Source: CAG-217 sp963642245 (GTDB taxonomy: Bacteria > Bacillota > Clostridia > Oscillospirales > Acutalibacteraceae). From it: DNA of 64,000 nt. Where the stretch lies: assembly GCA_963642245.1 (NCBI GenBank), contig CAVIFY010000002.1, positions 1 through 64,000 of the forward strand, written 5' to 3'. A model generated the notes under the pieces. The model made no database searches. It worked only from the letters and a program-made list of their open reading frames with translations, and was not told the origin of the DNA. The translations under genes and the position numbers were made by a program. Below, in pieces: positions 40,712 through 48,213 of this stretch (position 1 is its first letter; the number at the start of each line of letters is the position of its first letter).

Positions 40712-42766
40712 TTATAACTGACTGGCTTCTGCCTTGATCTTTTGCGCAATGTGCTCCGGGCACCGATCATAGCGGGCAAAGGCGGTGGTAAAGGAGCCGC
40801 GGCCCTGGGTCATTTGGCGCATAGCGGTGGAGAAGGTAGACATCTCCGACTCCGGCACCTCGGCCAAGATCTCCTGGCTGCCATCTCCGGAGGGAGTCAT
40901 ACCCAGCACGCGCCCGCGGCGCTTGTTGATATCGCCGATCACATCGCCCATGGCCTCATCGTTCACCGTTGCGGTGACCGTCAGGATCGGCTCCAGCAGC
41001 ACGGGCATTGCCTTGGGAATGCCCTCTTTGTAGGCCAGGGACGCAGCAGTCTTAAAGCTCATTTCGCTGGAGTCCACCGGGTGGTAAGAGCCGTCAAACA
41101 GCGTGGCCTTTACACCCACCATGGGGTAACCGGCCAGCACGCCCTTTTGCATACTCTCCCGCAGGCCCTTTTCTACTGCCGGGAAGAAGTTCTTAGGCAC
41201 GGCGCCGCCCACCACACGCTCGGCAAACACCAGTTCTTCTGTATCATAAGGTTCAAATTCAATAAATACATCGCCAAATTGGCCGTGGCCGCCGGACTGC
41301 TTCTTGTGCCGCCCTTGGGCAGAGACCTTCATCGTAATGGTCTCTCGGTACGCAACTCGGGGCTGCACCAGGGTCGCCTCCACGCCGAATTTGCTCTTCA
41401 GCCTTGCCATCGCCACATCCAGGTGCTGCTCGCCCAGGCCGCTGAGGATCTGCTGGTGGGTCTCGTTGTTCACGCCAAAGTGCAAAGACGGATCCTCCTC
41501 GCACAGACGGCTGAGACCGGCAGCCACTTTCTCCTCCTCGCCTTTCTTGGCCACTTCCACAGCCATGGCATAGGTGGCATTTGGAATGTGCACGCCGTCC
41601 AGGGTCACCACTTGCGCAGCGCTGCACAGAGTATCACCGGTGGCAAAGCCGCCCAGCTTGGTCACTGCGCCAATATCCCCGGCGGACAGTTCGCTGATGT
41701 CCGTCTGCTTGGCGCCGAATACGCTCACTAACTTACCCATACGCTCCTCTTTGCCAGTGCGGGCGTTGTACGCAGGGGTCGCAGCGGTGATTTTGCCGCT
41801 GATCACCTTAAAGTAAGACAGCTTGCCGATAAACGGATCCGCCACCGTCTTAAAGCAGACCGCAGCTAAAGGTCCGTTGGGGTCCGGGGTCAGTTCCACC
41901 GGCTCACCCTCTGCGTCTGCCGCGTACTCGCTCTTAGGCGCAGGGCACACCTCTGCCAGGAAGTCCAGCAGCAGGTCGCAGGCTGTTTCCGCCAAACCGC
42001 TCAGGGCAAACACCGGGATAATGGAGCCGTCCGCCACACCGGCTTTCAGCCCGCGGATCTTCTCCTCCGGGGTCAGCTCCTCACCCTCAAAATACTTCTC
42101 CATCAGTTCTTCATCGGCGGAGGCCACCGCTTCCGTAAACACGGCCTGTACCGCCTCAAAGCGGGGGGCGTCGTCCGGCTGGGCGTCGCTCTCGGTGCGC
42201 TTGCCGTCTGCATACGCGTAGGCCTTGCCGTCGATCATATTGTAGTAGGCAGCCACCTTGCCGCCGGAGATGATGGGCACCACCACCGGGCAGGCCGCCG
42301 TACCGAACTTGGCCACAATGCCGTTAAAGCTCTTGTAGAAATCCGCACGGTCGTCGTCCATTTTGGTGGTCACCAGCACCCGGGCCATACGGCGGGAACC
42401 GGCGTTTTTAAATGCCTTTTCCGCACCAACGGCCAGTCCGCTGCGGGCGGATACCACGATCACCGCCGTCTCTGCGGCACGCAGGCCCTCAAAGGCCCCT
42501 TGCTCAAAGTCAAACAAACCGGGGGTGTCAATAAAGTTCAGCTTTTTGTCCTTATATTCAACGGAAGCCACGGCGCTGGCCATACTGATGTGGCGCTTTT
42601 TCTCCTCGGCGTCAAAGTCAGACACCGTGTTGCCGTCAGCCACTTTACCGGCCCGCTCCGTCGCCCCTGCCAAATGCAGCATAGCCTCCAGCAGGGTGGT
42701 TTTGCCCTTGGAGGCGTGACCTGCAAGCGCAATGTTCCGAATTTGATCAGGTGCATAAGTTTTCAT
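40712..42766 (-). CDS. Elongation factor G-like translational GTPase (paralogue)
   Basis: EF-G-type GTPase of 684 residues, smaller and more diverged than housekeeping EF-G (about 690-700 residues with conserved switch motifs). The P-loop is GHASKGKTT (about 16-24), G3 is DTPGLFDF, and the usual NKxD is replaced by TKMD. Domains II-V follow, with SGLGEQHLDVAMARLKSKFG (domain III) and GHGQFGDV (domain IV). It stands alone, without rpsL, rpsG or tuf, so it is a paralogue of the EF-G2 kind whose role is poorly known. I chose ATG 42766 with AGAGGGA upstream; the longer frame begins at or before the -10 box. Confidence 0.87.
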   Translation of the reverse strand: MKTYAPDQIRNIALAGHASKGKTTLLEAMLHLAGATERAGKVADGNTVSDFDAEEKKRHISMASAVASVEYKDKKLNFIDTPGLFDFEQGAFEGLRAAETAVIVVSARSGLAVGAEKAFKNAGSRRMARVLVTTKMDDDRADFYKSFNGIVAKFGTAACPVVVPIISGGKVAAYYNMIDGKAYAYADGKRTESDAQPDDAPRFEAVQAVFTEAVASADEELMEKYFEGEELTPEEKIRGLKAGVADGSIIPVFALSGLAETACDLLLDFLAEVCPAPKSEYAADAEGEPVELTPDPNGPLAAVCFKTVADPFIGKLSYFKVISGKITAATPAYNARTGKEERMGKLVSVFGAKQTDISELSAGDIGAVTKLGGFATGDTLCSAAQVVTLDGVHIPNATYAMAVEVAKKGEEEKVAAGLSRLCEEDPSLHFGVNNETHQQILSGLGEQHLDVAMARLKSKFGVEATLVQPRVAYRETITMKVSAQGRHKKQSGGHGQFGDVFIEFEPYDTEELVFAERVVGGAVPKNFFPAVEKGLRESMQKGVLAGYPMVGVKATLFDGSYHPVDSSEMSFKTAASLAYKEGIPKAMPVLLEPILTVTATVNDEAMGDVIGDINKRRGRVLGMTPSGDGSQEILAEVPESEMSTFSTAMRQMTQGRGSFTTAFARYDRCPEHIAQKIKAEASQL

Positions 42767-42804
42767 AAGTCCATCCCTCTTTAATAAGAATTGCTTTTGT
42801 GCAT

Positions 42805-42833
42805 ATTGTATAATATTTTTCAACTTCCGTCAA
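42805..42833 (-). promoter_or_regulatory. Promoter of the EF-G-like gene
   Basis: On the minus strand TTGACG and TACAAT with a 17-nt spacer, about 38 nt before the start. Confidence 0.72.
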
Positions 42834-42954
42834 TGCTTTTTGCAATTCTTTTACAAACAATTTGCAAAAGCACCGCCCAATTCCCCCGCACACCCCGTAC
42901 AATATATGCACCCGCCTCCCCCGCAGAACCCCGCCTACGGCTTAAAAGAGCATA

Positions 42955-42990
42955 GAAAAAAGCACCGCTGCAGCGGTGCTTTTGTTTTTA
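42955..42990. terminator. Terminator after the GPH gene at 43001
   Basis: Perfect 20-nt palindrome AGCACCGCTGCAGCGGTGCT at 42961-42980 with A-run and T-run flanks. Confidence 0.88.
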
Positions 42991-43000
42991 TGATTGATGG

Positions 43001-44566
43001 TTAGTCAGCGGTATTGTCGCCCTTGGCGGCGCGTTTGGCTACCAGCTCGCTCAGGATACGGCTATGTTCTTTATCGGACATAGCGTACTTGATGGTCGGC
43101 AGTGCGGAGAGCACCATACCGATGGCCGGGGGAATGGAGATCAGGAAGAACATGGTGGCGGCGTATTTACCGGCGCCGGAGCCACCGTCATAACTCAGGA
43201 AATCTGCGCCGTTCTTCAGGGCCTCATTCAACTTCAAAATATTGGCGTCGCTGTAACCAACAAAGTGGTACACCACAGCGGACAGGATAGAGGCGATACC
43301 GCCGGACAGCTTGGTGATAAAGGACTGGCCGGAGAAGAACACGCCGTCGGTACGCACGCCATTGTGGTACTCCTCATAGTCCACGCAGTCGGCGATCATC
43401 ACGGACTGGAGCACATTGATACCACCCATGGCAGCGCCTGCAAAGAAGAAGCACAGCCCGGTGAGGATCACCCATACCATAGAGGTCTTTACATCGCCGT
43501 GGGCGATCTTAAAGAACACATACAGCAGGGCAAAAGGCACAGCACCTGCGATGGAATAGAAGTTATAAATGCTCTTTTTCTCATGCTTGCGGATCAATGC
43601 CGGGGTAATACCCATAGCGATAAACTGGCCCAGGAACACAGCGGCGGCGATCACAGCCAGGCGCGCCAAAATGCCCCAATCGACGCCAACCATTGCACCG
43701 GTGGCATCTGTTTTCAACACATTCATAAAGTCGCCGTTGGCGTAGTAATAGGTGATCAGCGTCATGGCAATGAGCATCAGCAGCTGAATGGGACTTCTGA
43801 GAATACCGGAGATCAAAATCTGGCGGAACGGCTTGTTCTTGAACATAATTTTGAAGTTCTCGGTAAAAGTATATTTCTTCTCTGCCTGCTCCACCCGCTC
43901 TCTGGTGCCGATACCGGCGAACTCAAAGAGGATAGAGGCGATCACGGTCATTACCACTACGGTGAGGATAAAGCCGTACTGAGAGGCCTTAGCCTGGGAA
44001 TAGCCCTTGCCCTGGAAGATACCGGCGACCACCTGGGCGATCTGCACCACCAGCACACCAACGCCGCCGATACCGGCAACGATACGGGCGAGACCCAGCA
44101 GCTTGCTGCGGTCGTCCTCGTCCTCAGTCATCAGGGAAGTAATGCCCCACAGCGGAATATCACACACGGTAAAGCACATACCCCAGGCGATGTATGACAC
44201 GGCAGCCCAAGCCACGATCAGCACCTTTTGGGTGTTTGAAGTGGCAGTGGCATAGTTGCCGTTAATGAACGCCAAGATGGTGACCACGCCGATAATGGCG
44301 GGGAAAATAATCAGATACGGACGGCATTTGCCCCACTTGGTACGGGTGCGGTCCACAATGGTGCCCATCATCGGGTCATTGATGGCGTCCCACACACGGG
44401 CCAGGGCAAAGATCCAGCCCAAAGCCATTGCCGGCAGGCAAATTACATTTTGAAAATAGAAATACAGACCTGTGGCTACAATATTGTAGATCAGGTTTTG
44501 ACCCAGCATACCGGTGAGGTACATATTACGCTCTTTTTTGGTATAGGTCCTGGTTTGGTTTGACAC
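43001..44566 (-). CDS. GPH-family sugar:cation symporter (paralogue A)
   Basis: MelB-type carrier of 521 residues with about 12 helices. The loop signature VDRTRTKWGKCRPYLI is complete. The C-terminal cytoplasmic tail reads like that of the paralogue at 45311 (EHSRILSELVAKR versus EHRTILEALVQRR). The start is GTG with AGGGGGA about 9 nt upstream. It has its own promoter, whose -10 region ACTGGTAAAAT nearly matches that of the paralogue. No glycosidase is adjacent, so the substrate is unknown. Confidence 0.92.
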   Translation of the reverse strand: MSNQTRTYTKKERNMYLTGMLGQNLIYNIVATGLYFYFQNVICLPAMALGWIFALARVWDAINDPMMGTIVDRTRTKWGKCRPYLIIFPAIIGVVTILAFINGNYATATSNTQKVLIVAWAAVSYIAWGMCFTVCDIPLWGITSLMTEDEDDRSKLLGLARIVAGIGGVGVLVVQIAQVVAGIFQGKGYSQAKASQYGFILTVVVMTVIASILFEFAGIGTRERVEQAEKKYTFTENFKIMFKNKPFRQILISGILRSPIQLLMLIAMTLITYYYANGDFMNVLKTDATGAMVGVDWGILARLAVIAAAVFLGQFIAMGITPALIRKHEKKSIYNFYSIAGAVPFALLYVFFKIAHGDVKTSMVWVILTGLCFFFAGAAMGGINVLQSVMIADCVDYEEYHNGVRTDGVFFSGQSFITKLSGGIASILSAVVYHFVGYSDANILKLNEALKNGADFLSYDGGSGAGKYAATMFFLISIPPAIGMVLSALPTIKYAMSDKEHSRILSELVAKRAAKGDNTAD

Positions 44567-44595
44567 TTATCGAGTCCCCCTATATTTTTTCTTCT

Positions 44596-44624
44596 ATTTT
44601 ACCAGTATGTATGGCAAATAGCAA
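44596..44624 (-). promoter_or_regulatory. Promoter of GPH paralogue A
   Basis: On the minus strand TTGCTA and TAAAAT with a 17-nt spacer ending in ACTGG, as in the promoter of paralogue B. Confidence 0.58.
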
Positions 44625-44691
44625 GGATTATTTGTGCAAAAGCGACAGTGTGCACCAAAATGTAAGACATTTGTCCACTTTGCAATTTGGC

Positions 44692-45249
44692 TTACAGCCG
44701 CAGGGACAAAGATACGGTGTTGTGGCCGTAATCGTAACTCTCCGTAAAGCCGTATTTGCGGTACATTTTGTACCCGGCGGCGTCCCGGCTGACCCCGCAG
44801 CAGGAGAGGTAGTCTACCCCCAGCTCCCGCAAATGACGGCACAGAGCGTCCATTAAGCGAGTGCCCCACCCCTGCCGCTGATAGGGCGGCAAAATATCCA
44901 GGTGGAAGTGCACCGGTCGGTCCTTGATTTTGCCCAGGCACCACAGATAACCCAGCAAGCCCGCCGCCTGGTCCGGCGCCGTGCGCAGCACCCGGCGCAA
45001 ATAGGTGGTGCGGTAGCGGTGCACAAAGCCCCGGTAGTCCGTGGCGCAAAGAATATACCCCACCGCCCGGTCGTTTTCGTCCGCCAGCACAAAAATATGC
45101 CCCGGCTCGCAGGCGGTAAAATAGTCGTTATAAATCAGCGTTACCGCCTTCAAGGTGCGCGCATTTCTTTGAAACGGCTTGGCCGCCGTCTCCCGGCAAA
45201 TTTGGCGCAGCCGGTCCCGGTCCGCCGGGCGATAGGATCGAATGGTCAT
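44692..45249 (-). CDS. GNAT-family N-acetyltransferase
   Basis: Acetyl-CoA-dependent acetyltransferase of 185 residues. The acyl-CoA binding motif A is visible as LDILPPYQRQGWGTRLMDAL (about 117-136), followed by a motif B region DAAGYKMYRKYGF. The N-terminal half is typical (GHIFVLADENDRAVGYILCA). GGAGG lies just before the ATG. It stands between the two GPH carriers, separated from the upstream one by a hairpin. The acceptor could be a sugar amine, antibiotic or protein; nothing in the sequence decides. Confidence 0.88.
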   Translation of the reverse strand: MTIRSYRPADRDRLRQICRETAAKPFQRNARTLKAVTLIYNDYFTACEPGHIFVLADENDRAVGYILCATDYRGFVHRYRTTYLRRVLRTAPDQAAGLLGYLWCLGKIKDRPVHFHLDILPPYQRQGWGTRLMDALCRHLRELGVDYLSCCGVSRDAAGYKMYRKYGFTESYDYGHNTVSLSLRL

Positions 45250-45268
45250 AATACCTCCGGATATAGCA

Positions 45269-45300
45269 AAAGCCTGAGAGCCGCGCAGCCCTCAGGCTTT
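45269..45300. terminator. Hairpin between GPH paralogue B and the GNAT gene
   Basis: Stem AAAGCCTGAG / CTCAGGCTTT with a 12-nt loop. T-tracts are short, so partial readthrough into the GNAT gene is possible. Confidence 0.65.
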
Positions 45301-45310
45301 ATTGGTTTCA

Positions 45311-46816
45311 TCAGTTGTCTGCGGTTTCTTCCGCCTGGGCGTTACGGCGCTGCACCAGCGCTTCCAAAATGGTGCGGTGCTCCTCGTCCGTCATACCGTA
45401 GTGGCGCAGCGGAATGATGGACAAAAACAGACCGATGGCCGGTGGGATAGAACACAGGAAGAACATCATGCCCGCATACTGGGGGAACTGGTCCTTAAAG
45501 GACGCACCGGCACGCAGAGCCTCGTTGCAGGCGCTTACATTGTCGCCGCTAAAGCCCACGATGGAGTAGCCGATACCCTGAATAATGGAGCTGATCCCGG
45601 CGGACAACTTGGTAATAAAGGACTGGCCGGAGAAGAACACGCCGTCCGGGCGATAGCCCTTGTGGTACTCCTCGTAGTCCACCGCGTCGGCGATCATCAC
45701 GGACTGGAGCACATTCAAAGCGCCCATACCGCCGCCTGCCAGGGCAAAAACCACAAACAGGATCGCCACCCACAGGGGCTTATCCAGATCCCGGGGCGCC
45801 AGCAGGTACACCGGGTAGATCAGGGCAAAGGGAATGGCGCCCATAATGGTGGAGCCGATGAGCATACGGGTCTTGTCGTGCTTCTCCGTCAGCTTGGGCA
45901 CCAGCGCCATGGCGATAAACTGGCCGCCAAAGATGGCGCCGCCGAAAATGATCATATAGAGCATATAATCGCCAAAGTAGTTGCCGTAGTAGTAAGACAT
46001 CAGGGTCATGGCAACGGACAGCAAGATCTGAATAGGCGAGCGCAACACGCCGCTGATCAGCTGGTTGCGGAAGGGCTTGTTGCCCCACATGATCTTAAAG
46101 TTCTCCTTAAACCCGAACTTCTGCTCCGCAGAGGGCACACGCTCCCGCACAAAAATGCCGGTCATTTGGAACATAGCGCAGCCGATCACCGTTAAGATCA
46201 CCGCCACGATGATAAAGCCCATTTGCTGGCCCTTTAGTGCGGAACCGGCAGTGGTCTCCAACTTCTGCCCCAGTGCCTGGGACAGCGGATTGATGGTCAG
46301 CAGCACCACGCCGCCGCCCAGGCCCGCTGCAATACGCGCAAGGGAGAGAATGGACGCCCGGTCCTTCTCCACCTCCGTCATACGGGAGGTGACGCCCCAC
46401 AGGGGAATATCCCCTACGGTGTAGCACATACCCCACAGGATATAAGACACGGCAGCCCAGCCCACGATCAGGGCATTCTTGCCCGGAGAGTTGGCAGAGC
46501 TGTACATACCGTTGCAAAAAGTCAGTATGGTAATGACTAAAATAATGGCCGGTGAAAACAGCAGATACGGTCGGCACTTGCCCCACTTGGTGTTGGTGCG
46601 GTCCACAAAGGTGCCCATCATCGGGTCGTTAATGGCGTCCCACACCCGAGCCACGGCCATAAAGATACTGATGGCCATTGCCGGAATAAAGATCACCGAC
46701 TGGAAGTAGAAATACAGCCCGGTGCCGATGATGTTGTAGATCATATTCTGACCCATCATACCCACCAGGTACATATTCCGTTCCTTAGCCGTATATGTAC
46801 GCACTTGACTGGACAT
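45311..46816 (-). CDS. GPH-family sugar:cation symporter (paralogue B)
   Basis: MelB-type carrier of 501 residues, closely similar to the protein at 43001: both begin with a TRTY/VRTY-T-x-KERNMYL N-terminus, share VDRTxTKWGKCRPYL, and share GVFFSGQSFITKLS. The similarity indicates tandem duplication with the GNAT gene in between. The ATG has AAAGGGGGA upstream. It has its own promoter, which resembles that of paralogue A. Substrate unknown. Confidence 0.92.
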   Translation of the reverse strand: MSSQVRTYTAKERNMYLVGMMGQNMIYNIIGTGLYFYFQSVIFIPAMAISIFMAVARVWDAINDPMMGTFVDRTNTKWGKCRPYLLFSPAIILVITILTFCNGMYSSANSPGKNALIVGWAAVSYILWGMCYTVGDIPLWGVTSRMTEVEKDRASILSLARIAAGLGGGVVLLTINPLSQALGQKLETTAGSALKGQQMGFIIVAVILTVIGCAMFQMTGIFVRERVPSAEQKFGFKENFKIMWGNKPFRNQLISGVLRSPIQILLSVAMTLMSYYYGNYFGDYMLYMIIFGGAIFGGQFIAMALVPKLTEKHDKTRMLIGSTIMGAIPFALIYPVYLLAPRDLDKPLWVAILFVVFALAGGGMGALNVLQSVMIADAVDYEEYHKGYRPDGVFFSGQSFITKLSAGISSIIQGIGYSIVGFSGDNVSACNEALRAGASFKDQFPQYAGMMFFLCSIPPAIGLFLSIIPLRHYGMTDEEHRTILEALVQRRNAQAEETADN

Positions 46817-46838
46817 AAAAATCCCCCTTTACCTCTCT

Positions 46839-46867
46839 ATATTACCAGTTTTAACAAAGGAGTGCAA
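46839..46867 (-). promoter_or_regulatory. Promoter of GPH paralogue B
   Basis: On the minus strand TTGCAC and TAATAT with a 17-nt spacer ending in ACTGG. The upstream sequence ATTATTTGT ... GCACAAAAGCG recurs near paralogue A. Confidence 0.55.
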
Positions 46868-46918
46868 GCATTATTTGTTAAGTTTGCACAAAAGCGGCAA
46901 AAGGGGGCAACCGTCGTT

Positions 46919-47851
46919 TTAGATGTAATAATACCAGTAGCTGCCGCTGCACAGGGCATAGGACTTGCCGGTGGCTTTTTCCTTGAGCACATACCGGGCA
47001 ATATAGCGATAGCCGCAGTCGCTGTCTCCCGGCTTTTTGGGTACGGTACAGGTGATCTCTATGGAATAATTCTGGTAGTCCGCCACAGTCACCGGCTTTT
47101 TCGAGGGTTCGGCATTTTCTTCCTGTGGCTCTGTCTTTGGCCGGTGGTTGGTGGGGGTCATTTTGCCCTTGTAGTCCAGATGATAGCACTGTTCCGTACC
47201 GCCGTCGTTGGTCAGCAGATACGCTGCGCTGTCCGTCCATTCATAAAAGTAGCACCGCTCTGTCTCCAACCCGGTTTGCAGCACCTTGTCCCCTGTGGCT
47301 GTGCGGGCGTGCAACTCACCTTTGCCGCTTTCGTCGGCACTCATACCGTCCCGGTCCCGGGTGTTGCACAGGTAAAACAGTGTCTCTCCGCAAGGGGCCA
47401 GCTCTACTCCATCGCTGGTATTTGGGGTGGCATAAATGCACGCCACCCGGTCCTGCTCCATATCATAGGCATACAGGCAAAAGCCCCACAGGGTTTTGTC
47501 CGCGGTGGTATAAGCATAGCAGGTAAAATACAGGGTGTTGCCTATGCGGCACAGCTGCGCAATATCGCCCACCCCGTCCAGCACCGTGCGGGTCTTGCCG
47601 GTCAGCAGGTCATAGGCCATCAGCTTTTGGGGCGTGCCAAAGGTGTTGTGCGCATCGGTATCCTCCGTGGCATAATAGAATGTATCCGCCGTCAGGTAAA
47701 TATTGCTTTGGGGCTGAGCCTGGTTCTCCGTCTGCTGTTGCAGTGGCTTGTCAAACCGAGCGCCTGTCGGCTCAGCAGTATCCGCCTTGCTGCAAGCGCA
47801 CAGTGCCAATGCCGATACCACACAAAGTAAAAGGGCTAAAATCCGTTTCAT
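46919..47851 (-). CDS. Putative lipoprotein of unknown function
   Basis: Exported protein of 310 residues with a lipoprotein signal peptide: MKRILALLLCVVSALALCAC with Cys20 as the probable lipidation site (L-C-A-C lipobox). The mature part is beta-rich with repeated short blades such as TFYYATEDTD, NTLYFTCYAY and ETLFYLCNTRD, like beta-propeller sensor proteins, then a charged linker (PKTEPQEENAEPSKKP) and a short C-terminal domain. I do not recognise a specific family. The ATG at 47851 follows AAAGGA; the longer frame start is unlikely. It is downstream of the csoR-copA operon but separated from it by a strong terminator. Confidence 0.75.
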   Translation of the reverse strand: MKRILALLLCVVSALALCACSKADTAEPTGARFDKPLQQQTENQAQPQSNIYLTADTFYYATEDTDAHNTFGTPQKLMAYDLLTGKTRTVLDGVGDIAQLCRIGNTLYFTCYAYTTADKTLWGFCLYAYDMEQDRVACIYATPNTSDGVELAPCGETLFYLCNTRDRDGMSADESGKGELHARTATGDKVLQTGLETERCYFYEWTDSAAYLLTNDGGTEQCYHLDYKGKMTPTNHRPKTEPQEENAEPSKKPVTVADYQNYSIEITCTVPKKPGDSDCGYRYIARYVLKEKATGKSYALCSGSYWYYYI

Positions 47852-47957
47852 ACGATCATCCTTTCTGCCCGGGGGCAACTCCAGTATAGGCAACCGCACG
47901 CCCATTTGGCAAGGCACGGTGCGTGGAAATCGCTCCACCCCCGGTGGAAGAGCACAG

Positions 47958-47996
47958 AAAAAGGCTCCCCGGCACGCACATAGGCGCCGGGGAGCC
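47958..47996 (-). terminator. Terminator after copA
   Basis: Stem GGCTCCCCGGC / GCCGGGGAGCC with a 12-nt loop. Read leftwards it is followed by TTTTT. Confidence 0.9.
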
Positions 47997-48009
47997 GTCC
48001 TTTTTCGTC

Positions 48010-48213
48010 TTAGTCCTTTACGGTATAGCCTTGGTCCTCAATGGCCTTTTTCAGCACAGCGTCGTCCACATCACCGTTTAAGGTCACCGTGGCGGTGCCG
48101 TCTGTGTGGCTGGCAACGGCGCTATCTACCTGGGGCAGCGCCTCCAGCGCTTTCTTTACCGTCATTTCACAATGCGGGCACATCATGCCCTCCACTTTCA
48201 TTACTTTTGTCAT
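48010..48213 (-). other. Possible internal translation start giving a free CopZ-like domain
   Basis: In frame inside copA, an ATG at 48213 follows AAGGAG with a 9-nt spacing and would yield a 67-residue HMA protein starting MTKVMKVEGMMCPHC. This size and sequence fit a CopZ copper chaperone. Either the fusion is the only product, or both fused and free forms are made. Only the sequence signals support this. Confidence 0.4.

Noticed and set aside
40712..42766. Tetracycline ribosomal protection protein
   Set aside because: The protein is longer and lacks TetM-type N-terminal and C-terminal features; an EF-G paralogue explains it better, though phylogeny would be needed to settle it.
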